Shown: piece after piece, positions 49,909 through 60,503 of the stretch | Numbering within the stretch: position 1 is the first letter of the stretch | Layout: each line of letters starts with the position of its first letter | Assembly: GCA_028551475.1 (NCBI GenBank) | Contig: CM052362.1 | Location: forward strand, 19,388,021-19,452,020 | Length of the DNA stretch: 64,000 bases | From: Casuarina equisetifolia | Lineage: Eukaryota > Streptophyta > Magnoliopsida > Fagales > Casuarinaceae | Reading direction: 5' to 3' | Position numbers and translations under genes: made by a program | Notes under the pieces: generated by a model | The model's input: only the letters and a program-made list of their open reading frames with translations | The model's database searches: none | What the model was told of the DNA's origin: nothing

Positions 49909-52320
49909 TTAAGGAACCATTCTCTCCATTTTCCTTTTCAAGACTTTCTCGAAGTCACAATTTGTCAGTGAGAGCATGTGGTGAAAATTAAATGCAATTC
50001 CATTCTTTTTCACACGGCCATACCTTGGTTTAATCCTCCCTTCCAAACTATAACTAAAATATTGAGGGAATTGCACAAGTACTAATTTGGAGTAATCCAT
50101 GGTCAAAAAGAACTCCCACTTTGGTATCAAACTCTTTGACAAGCTCAATGTATAAAGGTTTGAGAATTTGAAAAGCATAGTCCCAATTTCCTCAGAATTG
50201 AACCCCCTTTCTAAGAAGAATTCTGTCATGGGTTTCAAGTTGGTCTCAAGGTTAAGAGCAAAAGTCTCTGGACACCGATGGAGAAGAGCAGCAACATCAA
50301 CCCCCATAGAATTGAAGTACTCAGCAGTGGGACGTAACTTGTTCATCACGTTGCAATCAATTATGTTTGGAAAGCATGTCAAAACCTTTCCAACACCCTC
50401 TGTTGAGAGGCCCATCTCATGAAGAAATTCAACAGTAGTCTCCACCTTTTGCTTGCTATAACAGAGAAGAGATGGACAACGATATATCACTTTGGGCCAT
50501 TGTTTCTTGTCAACCCCAAAACTCTCTAAGAATATCATGCTAGGTATAAGATTTTCAGAAAGACGCATTCCACACAGCGAAGGCTGTCTATTGAGGATGG
50601 TGGAAATTTTGGATTTTGCTATCCCAAGATCAAAAAGAAACTCGACTAATGGCTTGATTTTCCCCTTTAAACTATAATAGGCGAAAGAGGGATATTTTTT
50701 TATAATACCCTTGATCTGCTCAAGATCCATGCCAAGCTCCATGAGATAGAGAACCTGAGGGCGGAGCTTCCCGGCTGGGTCCATCTCACTTATTCGAGAC
50801 ATGGCCTTCATCTTCCTGGAGTCAAGGGTTGAATTGGACTTACAAACTAAACCAACTTTTTTCTCGTTAACAGGTGGCATTGGAAAGTTTTCCACTGCAC
50901 GTACCAGTAGGTTCCCATGCTCTTTGAGTAGGGCTTCAAGGTAAGGAATAATGATGCTTCTGATCTCAAGAGTTGTAAGCTCACATCCTGGCATCTCAAG
51001 GGAATTTGATTAGCTTGGTTCCAATTTAAAATCAAAAGGTAACCATTGCTCAAGAAAAGCAGTAAGATCCTGAAACCAACCTGCTAGATTCTGAGATTTA
51101 GGAACACAATGAGCCCTTGAGACAAGGTGATCAACAAAAGGGTCCGACTTCTTTATGGTTTTTGCTGCAGCTGCATTACTCAATCCTTGCTTCTTTAAGA
51201 ACAAGGTCAAAAGAGCCCTGGCTTCTTCTTTTGCTGCTGGCAGCGGAGTTGTGTGCACCGCTTTTGATCCAACTGGTTCATCTATCCAGGAATCAGCTGC
51301 CACAATTATCAAACATATGTGAAATTTGGCTTCTATTTGATGGTAGATAAATACTGCAAATTCCAGATGAGAGAAATGAAAAATTGATCGCTTACAAGAC
51401 TTTGGTTGGCAAGAGAAAAGTTTAGCAGGACAGTAAGTTTTGATCCTGAATTAGGTAAAACAGATGTCAAAAGTTTTCCATGATTATCAGGCCACGAAAA
51501 AGAAAAGAAAAGAAGTGAACATTCAAATAAAAAGAAGAGAGAGCTGGGGCCTGCAGCTACTGCCAAACCACCAAAATCATTCACAACATTTTGTCAATCT
51601 CAACTACATGAAAATTGGCAGCAATATCCTACCGCCTAGTTATACCATAAAACAGTTCAAAAGAACAAAAATCAAACCACTACTGCTTCCAATCCTGAAA
51701 ACACATTAATTCAGCAAACAGGCGCTTCAATAGGAGCTTCCATAATTTTGTGTCATCTCTCCTTTTGCCTATTAAATCATTACTTATCTAAAAAACTTAA
51801 ATTCATAGATAGAGGTGAATTTAACTATTAGCTAACATTTGAATAATTTTCTTCAGGTATAGAACCACAAATACGATCTAACTTCATCTCTTCCACTATA
51901 ACATCTTTTTTGGGGTTTTCCTCCCATCCTCACCACCACTGCACTTCAAAGGAACACGATTATCTTCTTACACAACTACTCGTCCCAATTCCTCGCCTAA
52001 AGTATCTCTTCTCCAAATCCTTCAGAAAAATAAAGATACAACACTATGCCTTCAATCAGTACGCAAACTATGTTCTTGGTTGCTCAACCGCCAGAAGTCC
52101 CCAACTTTCGCCAAACAAACCATCAATTTTGAAACATCAATGCGCCTCCGTAGCTCGAAAACAACTTAGCAGGTACAAATATTAAAAAACCCAGTTGCGA
52201 GAAATCACAAACTGCAGGCAGGAAGTGAAACAGAAGAGAGGAATACCTTGACGACGTGAAAGGCCCTTTTGACAGACGCAGGAGCTGCTCAGCAGAGCAA
52301 ATCGCAGAGAAAGCTCTCAT
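49909..52320 (-). CDS. MTERF5-like organellar transcription termination factor, copy A
   Basis: A mitochondrial-transcription-termination-factor family protein close to plant MTERF5 (MDA1), which acts on plastid gene transcription. Four exons, 52247-52320, 51396-51445, 51081-51296 and 49909-50987, total 1419 nt, or 472 residues, fully open. Exon 1 encodes a likely transit peptide (MRAFSAICSAEQLLRLSKGP). The junctions give IKTYCPAKLFSCQPK, then SDSWIDEPVG, and NLAGCELTTLEIRS across a 93-base intron. About eight mTERF helical repeats follow, for example LRPQVLYLMELGMDLEQIKG and LIPKWEFFLTMDYSKLVLVQ. Its C terminus stops at KRKMERMVP, about ten to twenty residues shorter than copies B and C, because of a local change creating TAA. 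Whether all copies are expressed is unknown. Confidence 0.88.
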
Positions 52321-53639
52321 TGTGCTTCTCTTTTTCCTTTCTGGGCATCCAGAAATGAAGATAAATCCGTGTTCGATGAGAAAGAGCGGTTAAGTCTAGG
52401 ATTCGCCCCAGCATAGGCCGCTGAGACCAGGAATAGTGCGAGGCTAGAGTGAAGAAAATCCCAGCAAATATAGAAAAAAACCAAAACAAAATAGGGCTAA
52501 TTCCACTTCATAGTCGTTGAGTCAGAAGGAAGACTGAGGAGGAACCTTTCTTCTTTTCCCATTTTCGGCAAGGACGGGCTGTGGAAATCGAAGGCCTTGT
52601 TAATTTCGGGGAATAAATTGATCTTCTCCGATTCGATTGATCAAGCGGGCCCAGAATTGATAGGAAGATTAAGTCAGAGCTTGTCACATGAGATGCACAC
52701 TACAATTTTTTTCACCTGCTATCTCTGTGGTCTACATTCTTTATCTTAATAGCATTTTATGTAAATCAGAATAATGGCTCAGGCTTAGTGGTGTTTTCTA
52801 AACCAAGTTTTGATCCTGACTTAGGCTTAATGGTGATCTCTAAGCCAAACTTTGACCAACAATCCTATTGGTCATGAGTTCGAGTCCCCTCCTCCCTTTC
52901 CCTTCCTGTGTTCAAATGGAGAAAATTAAAATTTTGCTCTTATCACTAATTTTGAACTCCACATTCCAACACTTATTGTCGAACACCTTTATGTTTACCT
53001 AAGGCATCAATGGCATCACATTAATTGCCACGTTTTGTATTGCTATTTACCATAAAATGTATGCTCTGTACCGCTATTAGCCATAAAGTGTGTTGCCTTA
53101 TCTTGTACATGGAATTGGATTCTTATGATTGTAGTTTGAGATTCATAAACCACGGGATCTGGATGCACAAATACCCTAGTATGAGTGCTCAAACCTACCA
53201 TGTTGTTTGGTGCCTTAATGAACATGAAGCACATAACAAGTCATGCTCACTAGATACTTCAAATGAACCAGCCATGGAATGCCTCAGACTAGCAATTGAG
53301 TATAGATTAGTTTCAATGACAATTCCTTGTGCTTGCACAAGCACATCCTTAATTCCTCCTCGTCGACTACTACAGAGGAGGAAACCGTGTCACCATATGG
53401 GAGGAAGTTCAGCAACAAATCCTTGAGCCGAAAACAGGCTTACCAAGGTTGGCAAATGCCTCTCATTCCTTCTCCTGAAATGATATTATGCACCAAAATG
53501 TACTTCGAAATTAGGGGGATAGGGGCCATGGTTTGCAAATTCATGTCCACTTGAGATACGAAGTCCTTTCCAAACCAAAAATTGCATCTCAACAATGATC
53601 CCTCAAATTAAGCATCCTATTTAAAACTGCACGCACGTC
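52321..53639. other. Spacer between mTERF copies A and B
   Basis: The stretch 52321-52700 is the copy A promoter and upstream flank, repeated upstream of copy C at about 62860-63245. The part from about 53100 to 53639 is the 3' flank of copy B, related to 49620-49908 and 56660-57180. A SINE-like element lies in the middle. Confidence 0.6.
52777..52970 (+). mobile_element. tRNA-derived SINE-like element
   Basis: TAGGCTTAATGG (52822-52833) resembles a polymerase III A box and GAGTTCGAGTCCC (52876-52888) is a near-consensus B box, spaced as in tRNA genes. The 5' part is doubled: GGCTCAGGCTTAGTGGTG at 52777 precedes it by about 40 bases. There is no cloverleaf, so it is not a tRNA gene. A-rich sequence follows. 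Confidence 0.45.
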
Positions 53640-56018
53640 TTAGTGTACTTTTTCCAAACAATCATCGTCTCCATTGCAACTCATTTCCTTGGAAGCAACC
53701 ACCATTTTATCTGTTTTCTTTTTCAAAACTTCCTCGAAGTCACAATTCGACAAGGAGAGCACTACACTAAATGTAAATGCAACCCCACTCTTTTCCACGC
53801 GAGAATACCTTGGTTTAATCCTTTCTTCCAGATTATAACTAAAATATTGAGGAAATTGCACAAGCACTGACTTGGGATAATCCATGGTCAAAAAAAACTC
53901 CCACTTTGGTATCAGATTCTTTTTCAAGCTCAAGCAATATAGATTTGAGAACTTGAAAATCATAGTCCCAACTTCTTCAATACTGAAACCCTTCTCCAAG
54001 AAAAATTGTGTTGTGGGTTTCAGATTGGCCTCAAGGCTAAGGCCAAAAGTCCGTGGACAACGTTGGAGAATAGTAGCAACATCAACCCCAAAAGAATGGA
54101 AGTACTCGGCAGTAGGCCGTAAGTTGGTCTCCACACTCATATTAAATATAGTTGGATCACGTGTTAGAACCTTACCAACACTCTTTGCTGAGAGACCCAT
54201 CTCGTGAAGAAATTTAACAGTGGTCTCCACCTTCTGCCTGCTATAACAAAGAAGCGATGGACAACGATAAATCACTTCTGCCCATTTTTCTTGTCCAAAC
54301 CCAAACTCTCTAAGAATGTCATGCTAGGTATAAGATTTCCGGAAAGACTGATTCCACATAGCGATGGCTGTTTGCTGAGGATGGTGGAAATTTTAGATTT
54401 TGTTATCCCAAGATCAACAAGAAACTCAACCACTGGCTCGATTTTCCCCTTCAAACTATAATGGGCAAAACGAGGGAACTTTCTTATAATTCCCTTGACC
54501 TGCTCAAGATCCATGCCAAGCTCCATGAGATAGTGGACCTGAGGCCGGAGGTTCCCGGCTGGGTCTATCTCACTTGTTTGAGACTTGACCTTTCGCTTCC
54601 TGCAAGTAAGGGCTGCATTGGGCCGACAAACTAAACCAACTTTTTTCTCTTTAACGGGTGGACTTGGAAAGTTTTCCACTACATCTACTATAAGGTTCCC
54701 ATGCTCTTTGATTAGGGCTTCAAGGTATGGAATAAGGGTGCTCCTGATCTCAAGAGTCGTAAGCTCACGTCCTGCCATCTCAAGGGAACTTGATTAGCCT
54801 GGTTCCAATTTAGAATCAAAAGATGCCCGAGAAAAGCAGTAACATCTGGAAACCAACCTGCTAGATTCTGAGATTTATGAGCACAATGAGCCCTTGAGAC
54901 AAGGTTATCGACGAAAAGGTCCGACTTCTTGATGGTTTTTGCTGCAACTGCATTACTCAATCCTTGCTTCCTTAAGAACAAGGTCAAAAGAGCCTTGACT
55001 TCTTCTTTTGCTGCCTCCAGCAGTGTTGTATGCGTCACTTTTGATCTAACCGGTCCATCTATCCAGGAATCAGCTGCCATAATTATCAAACAAATGTGAA
55101 GTTTGGCTTCTATTTATGAGAGAAATGAAAAATTGATTGCTTACCGGACTTTGGTTGGCAAGAGAAGAGTTTAGCAGGAAAGTAAATTTTGGTCCTGAAA
55201 TAGATAAAACAAATATCAAAAGTTTTCCATGGTAAACTGGCCCAAAAAAAAGAAAAAGAAAAAAAAAAAGTGAACATTCAAATGAATAGGGAAGAGAGCT
55301 AGGAGCTGCAGTTACTGCCAAACCACCAAAATCATCCACAGTATTTCGTCAATCTCAACTATATGAAAATTGGCAGCAATGTCCTACCGCCTAGTTATAC
55401 CATGAAAAAGTTCAAAAGAACAAAATTAAACCACTTTCTGCTTCCAATCTTGAAAACACACTAGGTTCAGAAAAGGGGGCGCTTCAATTTGAAGCTTCCG
55501 TAAACTTGTGTCATCTTTGCTTTTGCTTATTAAATCATTACTTATCTTGAAACCTTAAATTCATAGGTAAGTAAATTTAATTGTTAGCTAACATTTTAAT
55601 GCTTTAGGGATTCCTCTCTTGCACAATAACATCTTTCTGGGGTTTTCCTTCCATCCTCACCACCGCCGCACTTTTAAGGAACACCGTCATCTTTTTACAC
55701 AATCTACTTGCATCTCTTCTCAAAATCATTCAGAAAAACAGTATGCTTTCAATCAGTGCGCAAACTACTTTCTTGGTTGCTCAACTGCCAGAAGTCCCAA
55801 ACTTTCGCCAAACAAACTATCAGTTTTGAAGCATCGAAGCGCCGCCGTAGCTCAAAAACAACTTAGCAGGTACAAGTATGAAAAACCGTAGTTGCAAGAA
55901 ATCACAAACTATAGGCAGGAAAGTAAAACAGAAGAGAGGAATACCTTGACGCCGTGAAAAGCCCTTTTGACAGACGCAAGAGGTGCTCAGCAGAGCGAAT
56001 CGCAAAGAAAGCTCTCAT
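53640..56018 (-). pseudogene. MTERF5-like copy B, frameshifted
   Basis: This has the same four-exon structure as copy A: 55945-56018, 55145-55194, 54858-55073 and 53640-54771. The exon sum is 1472 nt, one base short of a whole number of codons. The missing base is in a homopolymer: copy C has six T (61131-61136, plus strand) where copy B has five (54285-54289). The frame leaves the family sequence after LESLGLDKK and stops at 54272, giving a protein of about 279 residues that lacks the second half of the repeats. Downstream of the shift the family frame resumes intact to its end (DCLEKVH). So this is either a very young pseudogene or a sequencing/assembly slip in a homopolymer. Confidence 0.8.
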
Positions 56019-57180
56019 TTTTCCTCTCTTCTTCCTTTCTGGGCACCAGAAATGAAGAACAATCTGCGTCCGATGAGAAAGAGCGGTTCAGTCTAGGATT
56101 TGCCCCAACATTGGCCACTGAGTGTAGGAATCTTGTGACGTTAGAGAGCAGAAAATCCCAGTGAATATAGAACAGAAACCAAACATTGGGCAAATTCCGC
56201 TTCTTAGTAGTTGAGTCCGAAGGAAGACGGACTGGGAACTTTCCTTACATAGCGACAATATTACGGAATATTAATATTTCCATTTGTATGTTCCCTAGCT
56301 TGCAAGCCATCGTTCAGCTTTCGGGCATGGATGGTCCATCTTATAGATCAGAATTGCCTTTCGCAATTTAGCACTACGTTTCTTCTTATCGCTCCCCCAT
56401 TATTTTATTTTATTTTTTATGTCCTAGATATTATACTCAACCCATTAACCATTTGTTAAATGAAACCTCCATACTGAAATTTACAGATCTTGGGTTCAAA
56501 CTTGCTCCCTTAGTACTCAGAATACCAGAGATTTATGATAGAAGGAAATACGTTGGTGACCCACTCACATGCATTGGACACAAAAAAAAAAAAAAGAAAA
56601 GATAACCACACAACACGAATTATAGGTTCAGAAAATCTAGAAAACAACCACCTGCAGAATTTGATCAACAACAAGAGAAATGTCAATAGCCATGTCGATG
56701 AACCAGTTCAGAGTTCCTCGTCGTTACCTTGACTGCCACGATTGGTCTTTAGTTTCTTAGGACTTCTGCTTCACATCCTCGTAGTTGGAGATAATGGTGT
56801 CTTTGGTAGACCATTAGGCAGCCACACTAGCCACCTCCACACCCCCCACCACTAGTAATTGTTGAGCGAAAAACAGGGTCATTATAGAAGGAACGTAAGC
56901 AACTAATCTTTGAGCCTAAAACAGGGTCACCAGGTGTGGTAGATGCCTCTTTATCAATGTCACTATGCATCAAGTTTACTCAAAAACCACGAGGGTGTGC
57001 CCATATTACGCAAATTCATGCCCACTCGAGACACCAATTCCCTTCCCAAACTGACAATCGCATCCCCACAATGATCCCTCAAACTAGGCACCTTGTTCAA
57101 AATTGCACGCAAGTTTCAACATACATTTTCTGAACCAATATTATCGTTGCAGCTCATTTCCTATCCATCTTCTTTTTCAC
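56019..57180. other. Copy B upstream flank and relic 3' flank
   Basis: The part to about 56230 is copy B promoter. The stretch 56380-56620 is low-complexity, with a TATTTTATTTTATTTTTT-type run and an A run at 56581. From about 56660 the sequence is homologous to the 3' flanks of copies A and B, and leads into the relic. No gene is present. Confidence 0.55.
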
Positions 57181-58279
57181 AACTTCCAGGAAATCACAAT
57201 TTTGGTCCTGGATTAGGTAAAACACATATCAAAAGTTTTCCATAATTAACTGGCCAATTAATAATTAAAAAAAAAAAACACAAGTACGCATTCAAATAAA
57301 AAGAGGAGAGAGTTGTGAGCTGCACCTACAGAAAAACTACCCGAAGCATTCACAACATTTAGTCAATCTCAACTGTATAGAGCTTGGCACCAATATCCTA
57401 CCACCTAGTTATATCATTGAAAAGTTCAAAAGAACAAAAATGAAAGCACTTACTACGTCCAATCTTCAAAACCCATTAGGTTCATTAATGGGGTGCTTCA
57501 TTTTGGAGCTTCCATAAATTTGTTTGATCTCTCCTTTTGCTTATTAAGTCATTACTTTTCTGAAAAGTTTAAATTGACTAATAGAAGTGAATTTAAGCAT
57601 TACCTAACATTTCAATACCTCCCTTCACGTATAGAATAAAAAATACGGTCTAAAATGTAAAATATTTACTTGAAGTAAGAAATAAATTACGAAAACCATG
57701 TTTGATCTAAGCATCAAGACTTAATATTATGGTAAATCATAACCTGTCATAAAAATTGGACTGGCAAAAAATGGTGAATCAATAGTAGCAGCATCCTAAA
57801 ATAACTATCAATATGCATACACAAGTTCACCCATCACTTCATCTCTTCCACTATAACATCTTGTTAGGCTTTTCCTCCCACCCTCACAACCAATGCAATT
57901 CTAAGGAACACCATCACCTTTTTACACAATCTCGGGCCCCAATTATTCGCCAAAAGCATTATCTCAAAATCCTTCAATAAAGTAAAAACACTAGTAATGC
58001 CTTCAATCAGCATGCAAATCATTACTTGGTTGCTTAACCTCCAGAAGTCTCTAACTCCAAACAAACTATCAACTTTCTTACAAAAGCAGAGAGCACCAAT
58101 GCACCACAATAGCTCAAAAATAACTTAGCAGGCACAGGTATGAAAAACCATAACTGTAAGAAATCACAAACCATACGCGGTAAAGTGAAACAGAAGAGGG
58201 GATTACCTTGACGCACGGAAAGCCCTTCTGACAGACGCAAGAGCTACTCAGCAGAGCGAATTGCAAACAAAGCTCTCAT
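57140..58279 (-). pseudogene. Gutted MTERF5-like relic with internal deletion
   Basis: This keeps the gene's two ends only. At 57140-57200 is a decayed end of the last exon (C-terminal coding), which joins directly at 57198-57203 to sequence matching the 5' edge of exon 2 and intron 1, followed by an exon 1 homologue at about 58206-58279. All of exon 3 and nearly all of exons 2 and 4 are missing, about 2 kb relative to intact copies. Exon 1 also has a nonsense codon: MRALFAIRSAE is followed by TAG. It cannot make an mTERF protein. The junction lies in a short AATTT identity shared by both parental sites. Confidence 0.85.
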
Positions 58280-59660
58280 TTTTCTTCTCTTTCTCCTGTC
58301 TGGGCATCCTGATATGAGGATAAATGTGTGTTCAACGAGAAAGAGCGGTTTAGCCTAGTATTTGCCCCAACATTGGCCGTTGAGACAAGGAATCGTGTAA
58401 GAATAGAGAGAAGAAAACGAAACCAAACATAGGGCAGATTCCACTTCAGGCATTGATTAGGCAGAGGTGCCACAGTCGTTGTGTCGGAAGGAAGACACAG
58501 CCTGATCATTTCTTCTTTCTTTTATTGTCAATTTCTTTATTCGCCTTTTCTATTCAGATAATAAATATGATATTTTACAACATGCCCTGATTGTTGGCTC
58601 ATTGAATCCATATAATGTGTACTTATATTAATGATGCATAAATTAATATTTCTTATTGTGACAACACAATGTAATTCTATTGGTTTATTTAATTGTACAC
58701 ATATTGTATATATATTTTCTTTATTACATATATGGTACTGATTGATGTGAGCTTTTATTTATATTATAAACTTTGATTAGTAAGGTTATATGTATGAACA
58801 TTTAATTAATTGGCTAAGTCCCTCTTTAGCTCTCTGTTTATATAAATTAAATATTGTTGTAAGAAAAAAATTCTTAAGACAATAATGTAATTCTATTTTA
58901 TTGTATTTAGCCATAAAAAAAATACCATTTAGGGTGATTTCGCCATGTCACCCAATATGTAAGCATACTAATTCACTAACAACCCATGACTTATACACAC
59001 TTGAAAACTACTATTGTTCATGCAGGTAGAAAATGATTTTTTATGTAATCATTGTTTCTCGCCCTCTTCCTAGTTTTCACACAACAATCTTCATGCTATT
59101 TTATCAAGCTAGTATTCGAAGAGAATATAATAAAAGGTTTAGTCTAAAATGGAGACACAAACGAAAAAATATGATATGTTTTTGGAGCTATTTTATATTA
59201 TATATAAAAATCTATTTTTCTCTTTATGATCAATGCTTAGATTTTGTAAAAGAATATTGTTTGAGGCTAAATTTTCTAACACTAATTTCTCTATTAGATT
59301 AGGTCTTAGCTAGATAGTTAGGAGGAGAAATGAGCAACAGGGTTCAAGGTCTCTAAAGTTCCTTCCCGTATTTAAAGACTCAAAGAGGTTTGAGCTTTAA
59401 TCTTAATCCTATTGAGTTTCAATTTTAATTATATATTTAAATTTTTAGTGTATTTGACATAAATGTCTTAACCATTAATCTTTGAAATATTTAGTACAAA
59501 ACAAAATTATAAAGTATTATCTATTAATAGTTTTGTCCATATAGGTGCTAGATCCTCATGCAATACCAACTTAGGATGGGGAGTGCTATTTTTTAACCAT
59601 TATCAATGAGCTTTCTTGTGCAATCTAGATTTAAAAATAAAAAGTTTGAAAGCTAAATAT
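58280..59660. other. A+T-rich spacer upstream of the relic
   Basis: The first 230 bases are the upstream flank homologous to the other copies. The rest, from about 58540, is extremely A+T rich with no supportable gene; the frame at 59033-59302 looks like chance. Confidence 0.5.
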
Positions 59661-60503
59661 TTTTAAAAATTTAAATGTTACTATTTATTGTTAGTACTCA
59701 TTATGGTATTGTGGTTAAGCATATTTGCATTAAAAATGGTATATGTTTTTTTTACGGAGGGGCCTTTAACCTTTTAACCCAAGATATATTGCATGGTAGC
59801 TCTTGTATATACATTTTACTACAAGATAAGGTTATTGAATGTAAACATCGTTGCATAATATATGGTGGACGTCTTAATGTTCTAACCTCACATTCTTTTA
59901 TTGATTTTTTCTTTTATTTTAAGTATGACTTAAAGGTGATTTGTGATTTATTTAAAAGAAACTAATATATATTTATTTGTAAGTGAGGATTTAAGAAAAA
60001 AAAGGATACGTGATTGTATGAAAGCTACGATTTTTCTCCACCAAAGGAACGATTACTTTTTCTTTAAGTTCCTTATTAGTATTAATTCAACTCCATGCTT
60101 TTCATATATTCTCAAAACAGTAGTACTTGCAATTCAATTATTGTTTTTCTTGCAAGTTTTAAGTTTCGTGCATATATGAAGAGAATTGACAACAAAAGTA
60201 TGGCAAGTTGGGGGAAAGAACAAGGATCTGTGTTCATGATCTCATCAACTCTGACAGTGAACTCGTCATTGTTCATATCTCATCCTGTGAGATTTTTTTT
60301 TTTTTTTTTCTGTCAGAAGGCCAACACTATTTAGGTGTAGATACTAATGTTTGAAGGCAAAAAGGACTGTGTTCACTAACTTCGGTTTTATAACGAGTAC
60401 ATAAGTAAATTTGCAAATACATCTTCAACTTCTCAATAATCCAAAAATTCCTCAAATTGAGTAATTTTTTTAAAGCTGCACACAACTCTCAATGTATATT
60501 TTC
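59660..60503. repeat. Copy C 3' flank, repeat unit also present at 63245-64000
   Basis: From ATTGTTAGTACTCAT (about 59687) to AAAGCT (60477) this block recurs at about 63274-64000 with small differences. Shared points include GGTATTGTGGTTAAGCATAT, ACAAGATAAGGTTATTGAAT and a T run followed by AACTTCGGTTTTATAACGAG. Short open frames inside are not conserved in length between the two copies. It differs from the 3' flank of copies A, B and the relic. Confidence 0.8.

Noticed and set aside
51010..51312. mTERF copy A split into two genes by an in-frame TAA before MPGCEL
   Set aside because: The TAA lies inside a 93-base intron with GT and AG borders; splicing joins NLAG to CELTTLEIRS, as the family requires, and the same applies to copies B and C.
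52080..52175. Extra coding exon in mTERF copy A (frame with KLMVCLAKVGDFW)
   Set aside because: Copy C has a stop codon at the matching place, and joining exon 1 directly to the exon at 51396-51445 keeps the frame in all copies.
52822..52890. tRNA gene
   Set aside because: A and B boxes are present but no acceptor stem or cloverleaf can be paired; a SINE-like element fits better.
59675..60179. Two overlapping frames (96 and 78 codons) in the copy C 3' flank as possible genes
   Set aside because: In the repeated block at 63245-64000 the same region has a different, shorter set of frames, so coding is not conserved.
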